The position numbers and the translations under genes are program-made. Positions 60,454 to 64,000 of a DNA stretch of 64,000 nucleotides are shown piece by piece; positions within the stretch are counted from its first letter, which is position 1, and each line of letters starts with the position of its first letter. Source of the stretch: Corynebacterium sp. KPL1814 (GTDB lineage Bacteria > Actinomycetota > Actinomycetes > Mycobacteriales > Mycobacteriaceae); the NCBI RefSeq assembly GCF_000478175.1, contig NZ_KI515774.1, forward strand, positions 130,368 through 194,367. Reading direction: 5' to 3'. The notes under the pieces are model-generated. The model saw nothing but the letters and a program-made list of their open reading frames with translations. It was not told where the DNA came from and ran no database searches.

Positions 60454-61206
60454 GTGATTACCCCAGATCCTTCTCGTCGCCTGACCCCGCCGAATATCCC
60501 GGATGAGCTGCTGCCGCGCCATATTGCGTTGGTGATGGATGGCAATGGCCGCTGGGCCCAGGAAAAGGGCATGAAACGCACGGAAGGCCACCGCAGGGGA
60601 GAGGCGGTGCTTCTCGATGTCGTCGATGCCTGCCTCGCCGCCGGTGTCCCGTACCTTTCGGCCTATGCATTTTCCACTGAAAACTGGCGGCGCAGCCCTG
60701 AAGAGGTGCGCTTTTTGATGGGCTTTAATCGCGACGTGCTGCGCCGGCAGCGCGAGTGGCTCCACGAACGCGGTGTGCGCGTGGTGTGGGTAGGAAGGCG
60801 CCCGCGCCTGTGGCGCTCAGTGATTAAAGAGCTTGAGGCCGCCGAAGAATTGACCAAGAATAATACGAAAATGACGTTGGCCATGTGCGTGAATTACGGC
60901 GGCCGGGCGGAAATGGTCGATGGCGTGCGCCAGCTTGCGGAAAAGGTCGCCGCTGGTGAAATCCGGCCGCGCGATATTAAAGAAAGCACCATCGCAGAGC
61001 ATCTCTATGATCCCGGCATGCCGGACGTGGACCTATTCTTGCGGCCTTCCGGTGAGAAGCGCACTTCGAACTTCCTGCTGTGGCAGTCCGCTTACGCCGA
61101 GATGATTTATCAGGACAAGCTATTTCCTGATTTCACACCGGAGGACCTCTTCGCCGCCATTGAGGAATATGCCCGCCGGGATCGCCGCTTCGGTGCTGTG
61201 AAGTAG
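60454..61206 (+). CDS. uppS: Isoprenyl transferase (decaprenyl diphosphate synthase type), UppS
   Basis: The enzyme extends short isoprenyl diphosphates with isopentenyl diphosphate to the cis-polyprenyl carrier needed for peptidoglycan and arabinogalactan; in Corynebacteriales the carrier is C50. The 250-residue protein has [11 protein letters not shown] with catalytic Asp29, the RRGEAVL block and the carboxy-terminal [20 protein letters not shown] signature. GTG start with a TAAACT -10 ending 7 bases upstream (leaderless). It converges on zur. Confidence 0.95.
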   Translation: MITPDPSRRLTPPNIPDELLPRHIALVMDGNGRWAQEKGMKRTEGHRRGEAVLLDVVDACLAAGVPYLSAYAFSTENWRRSPEEVRFLMGFNRDVLRRQREWLHERGVRVVWVGRRPRLWRSVIKELEAAEELTKNNTKMTLAMCVNYGGRAEMVDGVRQLAEKVAAGEIRPRDIKESTIAEHLYDPGMPDVDLFLRPSGEKRTSNFLLWQSAYAEMIYQDKLFPDFTPEDLFAAIEEYARRDRRFGAVK

Positions 61207-61250
61207 GGAAGTAGCAGCTAAGGAAGGCGCGCGAGCCTACCGTGCGGTGA

Positions 61251-61679
61251 CTACTGTGCGGCCGCGCACTGCGAACAGACGCCGAAGATCTCCGCGTCGT
61301 GGCCGGTAAGCTCGAAGTTGTACTCGGCGGCTACGGCCGAAGCCCACTTTTCAATGGGTCCACCATCGATTTCTTCGGTGCGGCCGCATTTGGTGCATAC
61401 CAAGTGGTGGTGGTGCGCATCGGATTCGCAATGGCGGTACAGGGTCTCGCCATTGGGCATGTGTAGTGCATCTACGGCATCAATATCGGAAAGAGATTGT
61501 AGGGTGCGGTAGACAGTGGTGAGACCGACTTTTTCTTGCCGCTCTTGGAGCTGGTGATAAATTTCCTTGGCGGAGGCGAACTTGTCGATGTCCCGCAGGA
61601 CCTCAACAACCGCGGTGCGCTGTTTAGTATTGCGCGAGCCGAGCTTGGGGATACTCTCATGAATGGACATGACATTCAT
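61251..61679 (-). CDS. zur: Fur-family zinc uptake regulator Zur
   Basis: Zur represses zinc uptake genes when zinc is plentiful. The 142-residue protein has a winged helix (SAKEIYHQLQERQEKVGLTTVYRTLQSL), a His-rich metal region (ESDAHHHHLVCTKCG) and a structural zinc site with CxxC pairs (CTKC and CSQC). It follows an ArsR gene on the same strand, the actinobacterial smtB-zur (C. glutamicum znr-zur) arrangement, which supports Zur rather than Fur. ATG at 61679 used; a second ATG lies three codons later. Confidence 0.93.
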   Translation of the reverse strand: MNVMSIHESIPKLGSRNTKQRTAVVEVLRDIDKFASAKEIYHQLQERQEKVGLTTVYRTLQSLSDIDAVDALHMPNGETLYRHCESDAHHHHLVCTKCGRTEEIDGGPIEKWASAVAAEYNFELTGHDAEIFGVCSQCAAAQ

Positions 61680-61738
61680 ATTATCAACTCTTTTTCAACA
61701 AGCGCTATAATAAATCGTCTTTATATGCAGACCGGTTA

Positions 61739-62029
61739 TTAAGAGGCGATTTTCGCGGCGTCTTCCAAAAGGGTTAAAACCTCCGGTGCGACCAGAGAGT
61801 ATGTCACCTCGCGCCCATTGCGCTCAGAGCTGACAATCCCTGCCTGCTTAAGAACTCGCAGGTGCTGGCTAATCAGCGGCTGGGACTTCCCGGTGGCTTT
61901 AACCAGCTCATGTACGTAATGGTCGCGCTCCGCCAGGCGGGTAATGATGGAAATGCGCAGCGGGGAATCGAGGGCCGCGATAACGCTTGCGGCCGCAGAG
62001 TTATTAAATGCTAATTGAACGGTCGTCAT
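61739..62029 (-). CDS. ArsR/SmtB-family metal-sensing repressor (Znr-like)
   Basis: The 96-residue winged-helix protein carries the family signature DSPLRISIITRLAERDHYVHELVKATGKSQPLISQHLRVLKQAGIVSSERNGREVTYSL. In actinobacteria this gene precedes zur and the product derepresses when zinc is high. The short carboxy-terminal helix (LTLLEDAAKIAS) has no histidines, so the usual alpha5 zinc site of SmtB-type sensors is not visible; His residues in DHYVHEL may take part. It lies just upstream of zur in the same direction with a 59-bp gap. Confidence 0.88.
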   Translation of the reverse strand: MTTVQLAFNNSAAASVIAALDSPLRISIITRLAERDHYVHELVKATGKSQPLISQHLRVLKQAGIVSSERNGREVTYSLVAPEVLTLLEDAAKIAS

Positions 62030-62217
62030 AGGGAGTGGGCACCTTCAATACGGTATCTATTATCTGTCGACCACTACTATATTACCTCAAGTTGGTCATT
62101 ACCTGTACATTAACCGATTTAAATTTGCACCCCCTGATCTCACTACTGATGGGGGATAAGGGTTAGACTGAATGGGATTGTCACGACTGTCCCCTACCAG
62201 AGGAGTCCTTTACAACC

Positions 62218-63597
62218 ATGGCATCCCTTATCGATACCGTTGTTAATCTGTGTAAACGCCGCGGCTTGGTCTACCAGGCGGGTGAGATTTACGGCGGTTC
62301 CCGCTCCGCTTGGGACTATGGTCCTCTTGGTGTGGAGTTGAAGGAAAACATTAAGCGCCAGTGGTGGCGCCACATGGTCCAATCCCGCCCCGACGTCGTG
62401 GGTGTGGATACCTCCGTCATCCAGCCGCGCCAGGTGTGGGTCTCCTCCGGCCACGTGGAGGTCTTTACTGATCCTCTAGTGGAATCCCGCCACACCGGTA
62501 AGCGCTACCGCGCCGACCACCTGATTGAGGCCTACGAGGAAAAGCACGGCCACGAGCCAGAAAATGGCCTGGCGGATATCAACGATCCAGAAACCGGCCA
62601 GCCGGGTGACTGGACCGAGCCGAAGGCCTTTTCTGGCTTGCTGAAGACCTTCTTGGGTCCGGTCGATGACGAGCAGGGTCTGCACTACCTGCGTCCCGAG
62701 ACCGCACAGGGTATCTTCATCAACTTCAAGAACGTGATGACCTCCTCGCGCATGAAGCCGCCATTCGGCATTGCCAATATTGGTAAGTCCTTCCGCAACG
62801 AGATCACCCCGGGTAACTTCATCTTCCGTACCCGCGAGTTCGAGCAGATGGAGATGGAGTTCTTTGTCAAGCCTGGCGAGGACGAAGAGTGGCATCAGTA
62901 CTGGATTGATGACCGCTACAAGTGGTACATCGATCTGGGTATCAAGGAAGAAAACCTGCGCCTGTACGAGCACCCCAAGGAAAAGCTGTCGCACTACTCC
63001 AAGCGCACCGTGGACGTGGAGTACGCCTTCGGCTTCAAGGGCTCCAAGTGGGGCGAATTGGAAGGTGTGGCCAACCGCACCGACTATGACCTTTCCGTCC
63101 ACGACAAGGGCTCTGGCGAGGACCTGTCCTACTATGACCAGGCCAATGATGAGCGCTGGATTCCCTACGTCATCGAGCCAGCCGCTGGTCTGGGCCGTTC
63201 CATGATGGCCTTCCTGGTAGATGCCTATGACGAGGAAGAAGCACCGAACGCTAAGGGCGGCACCGACAAGCGCGTGGTTCTGCGCTTGGACCGCCGCTTG
63301 GCGCCCATCAAGGTTGCCGTCCTGCCGTTGTCCAAGAAGGAAGAGCTATCCACTCCGGCCCGCGAGCTGGCGGATAAGCTGCGCGCCTACTGGAACGTGG
63401 ACTTCGATGTCTCTGGAGCCATCGGCCGCCGCTACCGCCGTCAGGACGAGGTTGGTACGCCATTCTGCGTCACCTTCGACTTCGATTCGCTCGAGGATAA
63501 CGCAGTAACCGTGCGCGAGCGCGACACCATGGAGCAAGAGCGCGTAAAGATTGAGGATCTTGAGTCCTACCTCTCCGCGCGCCTGATTGGGTGCTAA
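62218..63597 (+). CDS. glyS: Glycine-tRNA ligase (class II, homodimeric)
   Basis: The enzyme charges tRNA-Gly. The 459-residue class II synthetase has motif 1 [25 protein letters not shown], motif 2 [25 protein letters not shown] and motif 3 [14 protein letters not shown] near residue 322, then the anticodon domain. Its size and sequence fit the single-chain alpha2 type, as usual in actinobacteria, not the GlyQ/GlyS heterotetramer; the symbol glyS follows common actinobacterial practice. AGAGGAGT lies 15-20 bases upstream, with a TAGACT -10 further up at about 62165. Confidence 0.96.
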   Translation: MASLIDTVVNLCKRRGLVYQAGEIYGGSRSAWDYGPLGVELKENIKRQWWRHMVQSRPDVVGVDTSVIQPRQVWVSSGHVEVFTDPLVESRHTGKRYRADHLIEAYEEKHGHEPENGLADINDPETGQPGDWTEPKAFSGLLKTFLGPVDDEQGLHYLRPETAQGIFINFKNVMTSSRMKPPFGIANIGKSFRNEITPGNFIFRTREFEQMEMEFFVKPGEDEEWHQYWIDDRYKWYIDLGIKEENLRLYEHPKEKLSHYSKRTVDVEYAFGFKGSKWGELEGVANRTDYDLSVHDKGSGEDLSYYDQANDERWIPYVIEPAAGLGRSMMAFLVDAYDEEEAPNAKGGTDKRVVLRLDRRLAPIKVAVLPLSKKEELSTPARELADKLRAYWNVDFDVSGAIGRRYRRQDEVGTPFCVTFDFDSLEDNAVTVRERDTMEQERVKIEDLESYLSARLIGC

Positions 63598-63601
63598 GCA
63601 G

Positions 63602-64000
63602 ATGCACTACACCAGCTGGGATCGCTCCGAGCGCGACAAGCCCGTCCTCCTCGTTGAGGAGGGCCCGGAGCGCCTAGGCGTCTTTGCGGAACATTCCGCC
63701 GAGGTAGACGGGAACTTTTGGCGCGTCGAGGTCAGCGATTTGGGGGCTTCGGCCACGCTTGATGATGGCTCCGTCTACCGCCTCGCCGGCCGACTCGGTC
63801 GCGATAAGCGCCTTGAAGCCTCGCTCAATGGCCGCACTTTTCACTACGTCAATGAAAATAGTGGCGATTGGATCATTGATGACGTCGATGACAATAAGGT
63901 GGCGCAGTTTTCCGCCAAGAACTCCGGTGTGCGCAAGGCCATCTTGGAATTCGAGGACGATGCGAAAGGCTTGAGCACCGCCGAGATCGCCGGTCTCAGC
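63602..64000 (+). CDS. Unknown protein, truncated by the right window edge
   Basis: An ATG 4 bases after the glyS stop opens a frame with no stop through the end (133 codons seen). The protein starts HYTSWDRSERDKPVLLVEEG and is hydrophilic, rich in Asp and beta-prone, with no signal peptide or membrane segment. No family recognised. Close spacing suggests cotranscription with glyS. Confidence 0.75.
   Translation, partial: MHYTSWDRSERDKPVLLVEEGPERLGVFAEHSAEVDGNFWRVEVSDLGASATLDDGSVYRLAGRLGRDKRLEASLNGRTFHYVNENSGDWIIDDVDDNKVAQFSAKNSGVRKAILEFEDDAKGLSTAEIAGLS

Noticed and set aside
62100..62217. T-box or other riboswitch before glyS
   Set aside because: The predicted leader is only about 40-50 nt and has no T-box sequence or antiterminator fold.
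1..64000. tRNA genes, CRISPR arrays, intact insertion sequences, prophage
   Set aside because: Reading the intergenic regions revealed no cloverleaf-type sequences, spaced direct repeats, transposase genes or phage structural genes.

Overview
The window is chromosomal DNA of a Corynebacterium or close relative (Actinomycetota, Corynebacteriales). The evidence is roughly 60 % GC, many GTG and a few TTG starts, many apparently leaderless genes (a TANNNT -10 hexamer ending 6-8 bases before the start codon), and gene order. Two blocks match the Mycobacterium/Corynebacterium core order: nadD-rsfS-histidine phosphatase-degV-comEA-comEC-holA-rpsT-lepA, and hemW-hrcA-dnaJ-rsmE-phoH-ybeY-era-recO-uppS-zur/arsR-glyS. 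The aecD/brnQ neighbourhood is the one known from C. glutamicum. I cannot name the species. No tRNA, rRNA, CRISPR array, intact insertion sequence or prophage was seen.

Layout. 1-939: truncated metal-binding lipoprotein gene with a MntR-like operator. 1164-9299: proA, a cutinase-like esterase, nadD, rsfS, a probable glucosyl-3-phosphoglycerate phosphatase, degV, comEA/comEC and holA. 9310-13457: an accessory block between holA and rpsT (ankyrin protein, LysE exporter, a type II restriction-modification pair, a TetR regulator). 13556-16445: rpsT, a PemK/MazF-like toxin gene without antitoxin, and lepA. 16696-20957: an envelope operon of phospholipase C-like phosphoesterase, EfeO-like protein and EfeB-like peroxidase. 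21291-41787: mostly transport and metabolism (HNH endonuclease, M20 hydrolase, BCCT carrier, FUSC protein, complete peptide-type ABC importer, flavin monooxygenase, brnQ, aecD, ABC exporter, lipoprotein-idi pair, carboxylesterase, two small membrane proteins). 41939-49648: acyl-CoA ligase, an unknown helical protein, a nuclease-like protein, an AAA ATPase and two CNNM/CorC proteins. 49798-64000: hemW, heat-shock and ribosome maturation genes, an insertion of pyridoxal kinase, formamidase and lipoprotein, then era, recO, uppS, zur, an ArsR regulator, glyS and a truncated last gene.

How the genes fit together. The core blocks serve proline and NAD synthesis, ribosome maturation (RsfS, LepA, RsmE, YbeY, Era), replication and repair (HolA, RecO), DNA uptake (ComEA/ComEC) and polyprenyl carrier synthesis (Idi, UppS). 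Metal handling recurs: a Mn/Zn lipoprotein, Efe-like proteins, Zur and ArsR.

The most unusual signals are these: at least six consensus DnaA boxes (TTATNCACA), all intergenic and far more than chance predicts; an EfeO/EfeB operon with no EfeU permease, whose EfeO lacks the usual HxxE histidine; a lone PemK/MazF-like gene whose apparent leaderless promoter shares its -10 element with lepA; a restriction-modification pair with an unfamiliar large nuclease; and replacement of the usual CNNM gene between ybeY and era. None of these has been tested by database search.
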